Source: Pseudomonas laurylsulfatiphila
Lineage (GTDB): Bacteria; Pseudomonadota; Gammaproteobacteria; Pseudomonadales; Pseudomonadaceae
Assembly: GCF_002934665.1 (NCBI RefSeq)
Contig: NZ_NIRS01000002.1
Coordinates: forward strand, 372,001-436,000
Reading direction: 5' to 3'
DNA length: 64,000 nucleotides
Of this stretch, positions 15,630 through 31,100 are shown one piece after another (the stretch's first letter is position 1; the number at the start of each line of letters is the position of its first letter). Position numbers and translations under genes: made by a program. The notes under the pieces were generated by a model. It had not been told where the DNA came from. It saw nothing but the letters and a program-made list of their open reading frames with translations, and did not search any database.

Positions 15630-16039
15630 CTGACGTCAGCACAGCGCCGACCCTGGTGGTCGGCCTGGGCTGCCAAAAGGGCTGCCCCGTCAGTACCTTG
15701 CTGGCGCTGCTCGACCAGGCACTGGAGGCGCACCAGATTGCGCGCCATGAAATCAAGGCCCTGGCCAGCATCGATTCGAAGCGCGACGAACCCGCACTGA
15801 TCGAACTGGCTCAGCAGCTTGGCCTGGAATTGATGTACTTCAGCAGTGAACAACTGGCCCCCTATGAGCCGCAACTCAGCCATCAATCGCAAATAGCGTT
15901 TGAACGCACCGGTTGCTACGGCGTGGCGGAAAGCGCCGCACTGGCCCTGGCCGAACAACTGGCCCAGGCACCGGCAAAACTGCTGATTCCCCGACAAAAA
16001 TATGCCCAGGCAACCCTGGCATTGGCCGGCGCGGCATAA
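15626..16039 (+). CDS. cobE: CobE / CbiG C-terminal domain protein
   Basis: The 137-residue cytoplasmic protein has the CobE fold signature (VVGLGCQKGCP near the start, ASIDSKRDEPAL, and ERTGCYGVAESAAL). CobE acts in the aerobic cobalamin pathway around the ring-contraction steps; its exact role is not settled. ATG 15626 overlaps the cbtA stop by 4 nt, so translation is probably coupled. The gene ends about 84 nt before cobM. Confidence 0.9.
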   Translation: MTDVSTAPTLVVGLGCQKGCPVSTLLALLDQALEAHQIARHEIKALASIDSKRDEPALIELAQQLGLELMYFSSEQLAPYEPQLSHQSQIAFERTGCYGVAESAALALAEQLAQAPAKLLIPRQKYAQATLALAGAA

Positions 16040-16123
16040 AATCCCCGATAATCCCCGCCTCGATCATGAACATTCTTCATCTGAAGCCCTGTTCAGCCCC
16101 TTTTATCCCCACAGGAACCGACG

Positions 16124-16870
16124 ATGACCGTCTACTTCATTGGCGCAGGTCCCGGCGACCCCGAACTGATTACCGTCAAGGGCCAGCGGCTGATTCGCAG
16201 TTGCCCGGTGATCATTTATGCCGGCTCGCTGGTGCCAGCCGCCGTACTGGAAGGTCATCGTGCCGAGCAGGTAGTCAACAGCGCCGAACTGCACCTGGAA
16301 CAGATCATCGACCTGTTCAAGGCCGCCCACGCCAAAGGCCAGGACGTGGCCCGGGTACACTCCGGCGACCCGAGCCTGTATGGCGCCATTGGCGAACAGA
16401 TTCGCTATCTGCGGGAGTTGGGCATTGCGTTCGAAATCGTCCCGGGCGTGACGGCCACCGCCGCTTGTGCAGCGCTGCTGGGTGCAGAGCTGACGTTGCC
16501 GGACGTTTCACAGAGCGTGATCCTGACTCGCTACGCCGACAAGACCGCCATGCCACCCGGAGAGGAATTCGCCAGCCTGGCCCAGCACGGCGCGACCATG
16601 GCGATTCATTTGGGGGTCAATCACCTGCCGAAGATCGTTGAGGAACTGTTGCCGCATTACGGCGCCGATTGCCCGATTGCGGTGGTTCACCGCGCGAGCT
16701 GGCCGGATCAGGACTGGGTGACGGGAACGCTCGAGGACATTGCCGGTAAGGTTGCCGCCAAAGGGTTTCGGCGCACGGCGTTGATTCTGGTGGGACGGGT
16801 GCTGGGCAGTGATCACTTCAGTGAGTCATCGCTGTATCGCGCGGGGCATGCGCATCTCTACAGACCGTAA
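16124..16870 (+). CDS. cobM: Precorrin-4 C11-methyltransferase
   Basis: The 248-residue enzyme uses S-adenosylmethionine to methylate C-11 of precorrin-4. Typical tetrapyrrole methyltransferase motifs are present: VYFIGAGPGDPELITVKG at the start, VARVHSGDPSLYGA and VPGVTATAACAA. It is the last visible gene of the riboswitch-controlled rightward operon, and is followed by a REP hairpin. Confidence 0.96.
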   Translation: MTVYFIGAGPGDPELITVKGQRLIRSCPVIIYAGSLVPAAVLEGHRAEQVVNSAELHLEQIIDLFKAAHAKGQDVARVHSGDPSLYGAIGEQIRYLRELGIAFEIVPGVTATAACAALLGAELTLPDVSQSVILTRYADKTAMPPGEEFASLAQHGATMAIHLGVNHLPKIVEELLPHYGADCPIAVVHRASWPDQDWVTGTLEDIAGKVAAKGFRRTALILVGRVLGSDHFSESSLYRAGHAHLYRP

Positions 16871-16878
16871 TCACCCGG

Positions 16879-16964
16879 TGTAGGAGCTGCCGCAGGCTGC
16901 GATCTTTTGATCTTGTCTTTTAAAAATCAAAGTCAAAAGATCGCAGCCTGCGGCAGCTCCTACA
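16879..16964. repeat. REP hairpin, copy identical to 17717-17802
   Basis: An 86-bp element with perfect GTAGGAGCTGCCGCAGG arms. Its whole sequence, including the non-palindromic loop, is identical to the copy on the other side of nfuA. It separates the convergent cobM and nfuA. Confidence 0.95.
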
Positions 16965-16984
16965 TAGGGGTTTCGATAGGGCAT

Positions 16985-17016
16985 AAAAAAACGGCGCTCA
17001 CGGGGCGCCGTTTATT
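16985..17016 (-). terminator. Rho-independent terminator of nfuA
   Basis: On the minus strand AAACGGCGCC, a short loop and GGCGCCGTTT-type pairing are followed by a T-run. It lies 18 nt after the nfuA stop. Confidence 0.85.
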
Positions 17017-17033
17017 ATTTCGCAGCGAACACC

Positions 17034-20118
<3,085 letters not shown>

Positions 20119-20180
20119 GTCCCTGGTCCTGGATCCTGAAAAAACGCCGCGATTCTACCGGTCTGCCACCCCTACCAACA

Positions 20181-20193
20181 TGAACGATATTCA
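20181..20193. promoter_or_regulatory. Candidate MetR binding site upstream of metH
   Basis: TGAACGATATTCA fits the MetR consensus TGAA-N5-TTCA. It lies 82 nt before the metH start in the cti-metH divergent region. Confidence 0.6.
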
Positions 20194-20274
20194 TGCAAAA
20201 CCGAGTCATGCTCTAAAAGCGCACAGGTTTGCTATCATCCCGGCCCTTCGTCATGGTCTTACCGAGTAGTCCAA

Positions 20275-23985
<3,711 letters not shown>

Positions 23986-23989
23986 GGCA

Positions 23990-24072
23990 AGATCAAGAGA
24001 TCGCAGCCTGCGGCAGCTCCTACAAGGGAATATATAACCCTGTAGGAGCTGCCGCAGGCTGCGATCTTTTGA
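23990..24072. repeat. REP hairpin pair after metH
   Basis: GATCGCAGCCTGCGGCAGCTCCTACA is followed 20 nt later by its inverse complement, so the two arms point outward (opposite order to the other copies). It lies between metH and the DUF2970 gene. Confidence 0.9.
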
Positions 24073-24119
24073 TGTGTATTGTCTATGCTTGCCTCACACA
24101 CATTCGTGGCGAGGGCTTT

Positions 24120-24338
24120 ATGGACGATCCGGCCGACAACAAGCCGCCGAGCTTCTGGCAAATGCTGCACAGCGTCATGGCGGCGGCGTTCGGGGTGCAG
24201 AGCGGGAAGAACCGGGCCCGTGATTTCACGCACGGCAAGCCCAGTCATTTCGTGATTCTGGGGATCCTGTTCACGGTGGTGTTCGCCTTGACGCTGTTCG
24301 GCATCGTCAAGCTGGTGCTACTCCTGGCCGGGGTTTGA
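24120..24338 (+). CDS. DUF2970 family small membrane protein
   Basis: The 72-residue protein begins MDDPADNKPPSFWQML and has one or two membrane helices in its C-terminal half (HFVILGILFTVVFALTLFGIVKLVLLLAGV). The family is widespread in Pseudomonas and related bacteria, with no known function. Its last 21 nt overlap the 3' end of the convergent binding-protein gene. Confidence 0.85.
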   Translation: MDDPADNKPPSFWQMLHSVMAAAFGVQSGKNRARDFTHGKPSHFVILGILFTVVFALTLFGIVKLVLLLAGV

Positions 24339-25430
24339 CGCGGCTCGGTGCATCAGGGTTTGCAGGGTGAACGGGTACCGCCAGGACGCGGGACGGCCCT
24401 TGGCCGAGAGTTTGTGAAAATCCACACCGAAGTCCTGCGTGGCACCCATCGCCAGCAGTCGCCTGGCCTGTGCCCGGTCGATCAGCTGCAGCAACGGAAT
24501 CTGGCGGTCACGGCCGCCGTACTGGCTGATGTCCACGCCCTCATCGTAGTCATGCAATTGCACCAGCGCCCAGCCACCCAGACTGAAGTGCCCGCCCAGC
24601 AACACACTCAGGCGACGGTCCAGCAGTGCCTGCAACGCCTCGGGTGAACTGTTGATCGCGCCGAACAGCACGCCCTTGCCTGGCACACCGCCGGCCTCGA
24701 CGTACGCCTGCATCACACCGAACGCCATCTCGTCGTTCGCGGCCCAGACCAGCGACGTCTGCGGGTAGCGCTTGAACAACAACCTGGCCTGCTCGTAGGC
24801 GCGTTGCCGGGTCCAGCCGCCGTACACCAGCTGGCGCAAACGCACTTCGGGGTGCTCGGCCAAGGCACGCCGCAGGCCTTTCTCGCGATATTGCGCGGAC
24901 GGGGTGATCTTCAAACCGGAAAAGGCCAGCAGTTCAATCGTCTGGCCGGGGGCCGCCGGGCCGTGCTGCCGGATCAGTTCCTTGAGCATCAGGTAGCCGC
25001 CCTCCTCGTCATTGGGCACCAGGCTGCCGAGCAAATCGGGATACTTGTCAGGCCGCGCGCCAATCAATTTCATCTGATCCGCCGTCAGGGCGTTGTTGAC
25101 CATGAACAGCTTCACCCCGCTGCCTTTGGCCAGCCGCAGGATCTCGGGGGCGATGTATTGCTCGTTGACGAAGACCAGGTAGTCGGGACGGTGGTAGCCC
25201 TGAAGGGCTTCACGAGCCTGGTGAATGGTGTTTTCGGAGACGCGGTCGGAATACTGGATACGCAAGTCCATCCCCAGGTCCGTCGCCGCAGCCTGCATGA
25301 ACTGCGAGTAGCTCGCCCAGAAAGCTTCCGTTGGGGTCCCCGGATTCAGGAACAGCACTGACGCCGCTTGGGCACAAGGTCCCACGACCATGCCCAGCGT
25401 CAGCAATACGCCATACAGAAACTTCAACAT
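24318..25430 (-). CDS. Orphan periplasmic sugar-type binding protein
   Basis: The 370-residue protein has a signal peptide ending in GPCAQAAS and a periplasmic binding fold of the type I / LacI-ribose-binding group (SVLFLNPGTPTEAFW, WAANDEMAFGVMQAYVEAGG, GAINSSPEAL). There is no permease or ATPase gene beside it, which suggests that it presents a ligand to a sensor protein or a distant transporter. Its ligand cannot be inferred. The 3' end overlaps the DUF2970 gene by 21 nt in convergent orientation. Confidence 0.85.
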   Translation of the reverse strand: MLKFLYGVLLTLGMVVGPCAQAASVLFLNPGTPTEAFWASYSQFMQAAATDLGMDLRIQYSDRVSENTIHQAREALQGYHRPDYLVFVNEQYIAPEILRLAKGSGVKLFMVNNALTADQMKLIGARPDKYPDLLGSLVPNDEEGGYLMLKELIRQHGPAAPGQTIELLAFSGLKITPSAQYREKGLRRALAEHPEVRLRQLVYGGWTRQRAYEQARLLFKRYPQTSLVWAANDEMAFGVMQAYVEAGGVPGKGVLFGAINSSPEALQALLDRRLSVLLGGHFSLGGWALVQLHDYDEGVDISQYGGRDRQIPLLQLIDRAQARRLLAMGATQDFGVDFHKLSAKGRPASWRYPFTLQTLMHRAASNPGQE

Positions 25431-25545
25431 TGGTCGTCCGAGCCCCCGGAAATTCGCCGCGCATTATAGCCAGCGAAAGTCCGTAAAACGGCGATTTTTC
25501 CGGTTTTTGTCGGACAATCGTCGGAACCGGGCCCGGACGGGTCGT

Positions 25546-25659
25546 TTATTGGTGGCTGACCCAGAAAACCGCCGTCCCCACGACCAGGATGATCAGGAAC
25601 AAGATTGCCCAGGCATCTACGGTGCTATCGCTTTTCCGTGCTTTGGTTGGGTTGCTCAT
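25546..25659 (-). CDS. 37-residue single-helix membrane protein
   Basis: A short ORF encodes a basic N-terminus (MSNPTKARKSD) followed by one clear transmembrane helix (AWAILFLIILVVGTAVFWV) and ends SHQ. It is below the usual size cut-off for gene finders. The hydrophobic profile, in-frame compactness and an upstream GGCGATG purine stretch argue that it is real. It is divergent from cysI. Function unknown. Confidence 0.6.
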   Translation of the reverse strand: MSNPTKARKSDSTVDAWAILFLIILVVGTAVFWVSHQ

Positions 25660-25952
25660 TGCATCGCCTCTTGTCGGTTTTATCGGTGATTGCATAAAGA
25701 CTCGAGCAGAGTAAAGACGACGATTGCCCGCATCACAAACAGGGTCTTTGCAACAACGATTCTCATTAGGCGATTTGGTTCTTTACATATGCTCAAACAT
25801 CACTTTTACGCATAACTGCAAACTGGTATCTTGCCCCGGCTCCGTAGGGAGTGCGCGGCCGTGCGCGCAGAATTGCCGAGGTTTTATCGGACGCCAGCCA
25901 GCCAAAAAACGCCGCTGTTTCCGACCGGCCCAAGCCTGAGAACAGGACTTAT

Positions 25953-27611
25953 ATGTACGTATACGACGAATACGATCAGCGGATCATCGAGGACCGCGTC
26001 AAGCAGTTCCGTGATCAGACCCGACGCTATCTGGCAGGCGAGCTGAGCGAAGAAGAATTCCGCCCCCTGCGCCTGCAAAATGGCCTTTACATCCAGCGTT
26101 TCGCACCGATGTTGCGAGTCGCCGTGCCTTACGGCCAACTGACTTCGCGGCAAATGCGAATGATGGCCAAAATCGCCCGGGACTACGACAAGGGCTACGC
26201 CCACATCAGTACCCGGCAGAACGTGCAGTTCAACTGGCCGGCCGTGGAAGACATTCCGGACATTCTCGCTGAACTGGCCACCGTGCAGATGCACGCGATC
26301 CAGACCAGCGGCAACTGCCTGCGCAACGTCACCACCGACCAGTTTGCCGGTGTCGCCGCCGATGAACTGATCGACCCGCGCCCATGGTGCGAGATCGTGC
26401 GCCAGTGGACGACTTTCCACCCGGAATTCGCCTACCTTCCGCGCAAGTTCAAGATCGCCGTCAACGGTTCGACGTCCGACCGCGCCGCCATCGAAGTCCA
26501 TGACATCGGCCTTGAGCCGGTGTACAACGCCGCTGGCGAACTGGGCTTCCGTGTTCTGGTCGGTGGTGGCCTGGGCCGTACGCCGGTGGTGGGTGCATTC
26601 ATCAATGAATTCCTGCCATGGCAAGACCTGTTGAGCTACCTCGACGCCATCCTGCGGGTCTACAACCGCTATGGCCGTCGCGACAACAAGTACAAGGCGC
26701 GGATCAAGATCCTGGTGAAAGCGCTGACGCCTGAAGTCTTCGCGCAGAAAGTCGACGCGGAAATGGAGCACCTTCGCGGTGGCCAGACCACGCTGACCGA
26801 AGCCGAAGTGCAGCGCGTCGCCAAACATTTCGTCGACCCGGACTACAAGGCGCTGGACAACCAGTCCGCCGCCCTGGCCGAGCTCGACCTGCAGCACCCG
26901 GGCTTTGCCCGCTGGCGCGCACGCAACACCCTGGCCCACAAGAAACCGGGCTACGTGGCCGTGACCTTGTCCCTCAAGCCAACCGGCGTCGCACCGGGCG
27001 ACATCACCGACAAACAGCTCGACGCCGTGGCCGACCTGGCCGAGCGTTACAGCTTCGGTCAACTGCGTACCTCTCACGAGCAGAACATCATTCTGGCCGA
27101 TGTCGAGCAGGACAAGCTGTTCGTCCTGTGGGGCGAGCTGCGCGAACAAGGCTTCGCCACGCCGAACATCGGCTTGCTGACCGACATCATCTGCTGCCCG
27201 GGTGGCGACTTCTGCTCCCTGGCCAACGCCAAGTCGATCCCGATCGCCGAATCGATCCAGCGCCGTTTCGACGACCTGGACTACCTGTTCGACATCGGCG
27301 AGCTGGACCTGAACATTTCCGGTTGCATGAACGCTTGCGGCCACCACCACGTGGGCCACATCGGCATCCTCGGGGTGGACAAGAAAGGCGAAGAGTTCTA
27401 TCAGGTTTCTCTCGGCGGCAGCGCCAGCCGTGACGCCAGCCTGGGCAAGATCCTCGGCCCGTCCTTTGCCCAGGAAGCCATGCCTGACGTGATCGAAAAG
27501 CTGATCGACGTGTACATCGAACAACGTACCGAAGACGAACGCTTCATCGACACCTATCAGCGTATTGGTATCGACCTCTTCAAGGAGCGTGTCTATGCAG
27601 CGAATCATTAA
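25953..27611 (+). CDS. cysI: Sulfite reductase hemoprotein (nitrite/sulfite reductase family)
   Basis: The 552-residue enzyme has the paired sulfite/nitrite reductase repeats and the siroheme-4Fe4S ligands CCPGGDFC (about 413-420) and NISGCMNACGHHH (about 455-467). It reduces sulfite to sulfide for cysteine synthesis. It is the ferredoxin- or alternative-donor form common in pseudomonads, since no cysJ flavoprotein gene is adjacent. ATG 25953 (MYVYDEYDQ) is preferred to 25851, which reads through the leader. It overlaps the DUF934 gene by 17 nt. Confidence 0.94.
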   Translation: MYVYDEYDQRIIEDRVKQFRDQTRRYLAGELSEEEFRPLRLQNGLYIQRFAPMLRVAVPYGQLTSRQMRMMAKIARDYDKGYAHISTRQNVQFNWPAVEDIPDILAELATVQMHAIQTSGNCLRNVTTDQFAGVAADELIDPRPWCEIVRQWTTFHPEFAYLPRKFKIAVNGSTSDRAAIEVHDIGLEPVYNAAGELGFRVLVGGGLGRTPVVGAFINEFLPWQDLLSYLDAILRVYNRYGRRDNKYKARIKILVKALTPEVFAQKVDAEMEHLRGGQTTLTEAEVQRVAKHFVDPDYKALDNQSAALAELDLQHPGFARWRARNTLAHKKPGYVAVTLSLKPTGVAPGDITDKQLDAVADLAERYSFGQLRTSHEQNIILADVEQDKLFVLWGELREQGFATPNIGLLTDIICCPGGDFCSLANAKSIPIAESIQRRFDDLDYLFDIGELDLNISGCMNACGHHHVGHIGILGVDKKGEEFYQVSLGGSASRDASLGKILGPSFAQEAMPDVIEKLIDVYIEQRTEDERFIDTYQRIGIDLFKERVYAANH

Positions 27612-28089
27612 GAACAACGAGGTCGTCGACGAGACCTGGCACCTGCTGCCCAAGGACTTCAACATCGACGAAATCAGCAACTGCGACGACTTGATCGTCC
27701 CCCTGCAGTTGTGGCGCGAACACAGTCGCATGCTCCTGGCCCGCGATGGCGGCCTGGGCATCTGGCTGGATGCCGATGAGGAAGCCGAGGAAATCGGTGA
27801 AGACGTCGCGCAGTTCCAGGTCATTGCCCTGAACTTCCCGGCATTCACCGATGGCCGCAACTACTCCAACGCCCGTCTGCTGCGTGACCGTTACGGTTTC
27901 AAGGGCGAATTGCGGGCCATTGGCGACGTGCTGCGTGACCAGTTGTTCTACATGCATCGCTGTGGTTTCGACGCGTTCGCCATTCGCCCCGACAAGGATC
28001 CGCACGAAGCCCTGGAAGGTCTCAAGGACTTCTCGGTGAGCTATCAGGCCGCGACCGACGAACCGCTGCCGCTGTTCCGTCGCCGTTGA
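27595..28089 (+). CDS. DUF934 protein, sulfite-reductase partner
   Basis: The 164-residue cytoplasmic protein (MQRIIKNNEVVDETWHLL) belongs to DUF934, a family that consistently follows the cysI-type reductase. The start lies inside the last codons of cysI, which implies translational coupling. A role in sulfite reduction, perhaps as a small accessory or electron-transfer partner, is inferred from context only. A strong hairpin follows the stop. Confidence 0.88.
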   Translation: MQRIIKNNEVVDETWHLLPKDFNIDEISNCDDLIVPLQLWREHSRMLLARDGGLGIWLDADEEAEEIGEDVAQFQVIALNFPAFTDGRNYSNARLLRDRYGFKGELRAIGDVLRDQLFYMHRCGFDAFAIRPDKDPHEALEGLKDFSVSYQAATDEPLPLFRRR

Positions 28090-28095
28090 CCGTCA

Positions 28096-28134
28096 CCCCT
28101 TGAACCCCGGCCCCGGGGTTCAAGGGGCTTTATC
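28096..28134 (+). terminator. Terminator between the cysI operon and the LRR toxin gene
   Basis: A perfect 13-bp stem, CCCCTTGAACCCC paired with GGGGTTCAAGGGG across a 6-nt loop, is followed by CTTTATCC. It serves the two convergent units; the T-tract is weak on either side. Confidence 0.8.
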
Positions 28135-28141
28135 CTTGACG

Positions 28142-31100
28142 CTAGAACACCGGATGTTCCACCAGCGGAATCGGCCGCCCCATGGCCACCCAGTCACGGT
28201 ACAGCCGGACTCGATCCTCCAGCACCATGAACAACCTGAACGGGTTTTCCGCATCGCCAACCCGCGTATCGACACTTTGACGCAACCAGCCCCACAACTC
28301 TTCTGACGTATCCGCTTCGTGCAGCAAGCGCCACACGCGCGCCTGCAGCGACCGATAGCCGACCTGGAAATCCGCCGTCAGGCGCAATCCATCCATGACC
28401 CGCAGCAACGTACTGCCCGATGGCTTGACGGCCAGTCGTTGCCAGATCTGTTGCCGCGCCTCGCGCACGCTTTCATCGCCCTCCTCCAGCCAGGGCGTCG
28501 CACTGCCGTAGTCGGCACCCGGTTCACTCAGCCACAGATTGATGCCGGTACGCTCGCGATGATCGACCAGGCGCAGCAAGGTATCTTCATCCGTCAGCGG
28601 ATTACCCCACAGTTTCACCCGGTCCCGGGAGACCGCCTGATTCAGTATCGATTGGGGAACCCGGCTGATCCGGTTGCCTCGCAAGTCGAGCGAGGTGAGG
28701 TACGGCTGATCGGCGATGCCTACCGGACAACGGCTGATCCCGGTGTTTCTCAGGTTCAATACACGCAACTCATTGAGACCCAGCACAACGGGCGGGACGG
28801 TCAAGGGGTTGTCACTCAGGTCCAGCGTTTGCAAGCTCACCAGATCACCAAACTGTGCAGCCGTGTTCTCCTGAAACTGCAGCAGAGTGGAGCTCAGGTT
28901 CAGCGTAGTGAGACGGGTCATTTGCCGAATCGGTGGAGGCAACACACCTTCCAGTGCGCCGTCTGCGCTGAGTCGACGCAGGTTGACACGCTCCAGGCTC
29001 AGGGAACGCAGGTTCGGAAAACTTTCGAGAAAGGCGCTCAGGCTCTCGCGCTCGATCAGGTGCAGGCCCAGCATCGATAACTCGACGACCTCATTGAAGC
29101 GTACGTTCATCGTCGGCAACCGATGGTAGTCCTCGAAAGCCAGGTCCAGCCTGTACCCGGAGAACGCCTCACCCGACATCACTCTATTGATCCGGGGCGC
29201 GCATTTTTGCCAGATGCTCATCAGTTCATCGCCCAGTTCGGTCCGGGTTTCACGCTCGAAATCGATCACGGTTTGCAGCAGTTCGACATTGTGTGCCTCG
29301 ACCTGCCCGGGGCTCATGCCCGCTGCATCATCATCGCCCACGGCCAGAAAATCGATGTCCATGTCATCGGCATCCAGCACGGACTGGTCGATCCACTGGC
29401 GTAGATCGGCATGCAACTGCTGCATCTGCGCAATCAGGCGATCCACCAGTGCCTGAGCCCCGGCACCCGCGTCAAACAGCAACTCATCCGCTTGGGCATC
29501 GGTGAAATCCGGATACAGATCCTTGACCTGCAGACGCATGACGCCATGGGTCAGCGCTGCGGCCTGTGGCGTGTTCGGGAAGCCGCCACCGCGCAATCCC
29601 CCGGCTTCGAAAGGCAACCGCGAATCCATTCGATTCAAGCCGAGTATCAACTCGGAACGGGCCAAGGCATGATCACCAATGCGCAACCGCAACTCGCTGG
29701 CAGCATCCTGCGAGTCAAGCGACATCGCCGTACGTTCCTCCACGGACAATAGGTCAACCAGCGCGGTAAACAGATCCGAACCCTCGTCATCGGTAGCCGC
29801 CACTGCGGTGTATCGATAGCGCTCACCAACCTTGATCAAACGCCGGCAATCCGTGGAATCGAGCGGACCGCAGCGGTCGAGGACACGGCCGCTGATTGCC
29901 CCGTCGAGCACCTCGATACGCAGGCCTTGCGGCCAGTCGGGCAGGCGCGGCAGAGAGTGCAGTGCCAGGACATCGGTTTCGGGGTTCCGGACCGAACGCA
30001 AATACAAGCCTTCATAGGCCCGGTTGAGTCGTACATGCTGTTGGTATTCCCGCGATTTGTTGTCCAGTCGCTTAAGCAATTGCAGCGCCTCGTCAGCGTC
30101 GAAGGGCCGATGGATGTCGACTCCCGAACGGTCGAGGATTTGCTCCACGGCGCTTTTCGGCAATCCTTGGTATTCGCGCTGAAACAGGCGAACCCATTCG
30201 CGCTCCGAGTGCTGGAGCGTCTGATAGCGGGCGTTGAACAATCCGGCCCGTGCTTGCGCATCGGTGACGGCTTCGAGTTCCTGATCGAGCTTGAAGCGTG
30301 TGATGGTATCGGCCAGCAACGGCGTTGGCGGACGACCCGCCTGCATCAGGCGCAGCATATCGTCGTCGACCGTGCTGACCCGGGCGATCTGCCCCAGCAC
30401 CTCATCACTGAAAGCGGCATGGGGTGCGCACACCTCACGCAACAGCGCTACGCGGGTCGACACCGGCGCCGGAACCGATCCGGCTACGGGCTTGGCCAGC
30501 GTTCCGGGATGCGGCTCGCTCGCGGGTTCTCCAGGCTCGTGCAGGGTTCCGGCGATTTTTTCTTCGCCCTTGAGTGCCACCACGGCCCCGACCAGCGGGA
30601 GCGCATTGAGCAAGCCGAACACAGTGCGCGACACGCCCTCGGAGCGCTGCTCCGGTGTCTTGCCGTTGATGGCCTGGTCGAGGCCATAACCGGCGTCGAT
30701 CAGGCCGGCCAGCACCAGGACGCCCTCGCCTCCCGGAATGAACAATGCCAATGGCCCCAACCGGTTGATCCAGCGCACCAGCGGCTCCACCACCGCGCTC
30801 AGGTTGTCGCGATTGACCTGGGCATCGTCACGGATGGTTTTGACGCTGGCCATCGAGGCCTGCTTCATGGTCAGCACCAGTTGCGCGAACGGATCGGTGC
30901 CTGAGGGCGGGCGCTCAAGATCGATGTAATCCTGCGGGTTCCAGAAACCGTCGTCGTTGAACAGCCCGGCGCTCCTTTTCAGCCAGTGTTCGTTCGGGTA
31001 AACCGCCATGCCCTCCAACGCGGTCGACACGCCCGCATGGAAGGTGCCGTCTTCCCGATCGTTCTCGGCAAAATGCGCGAGCAGCGCCTGGCGTGTGGCC

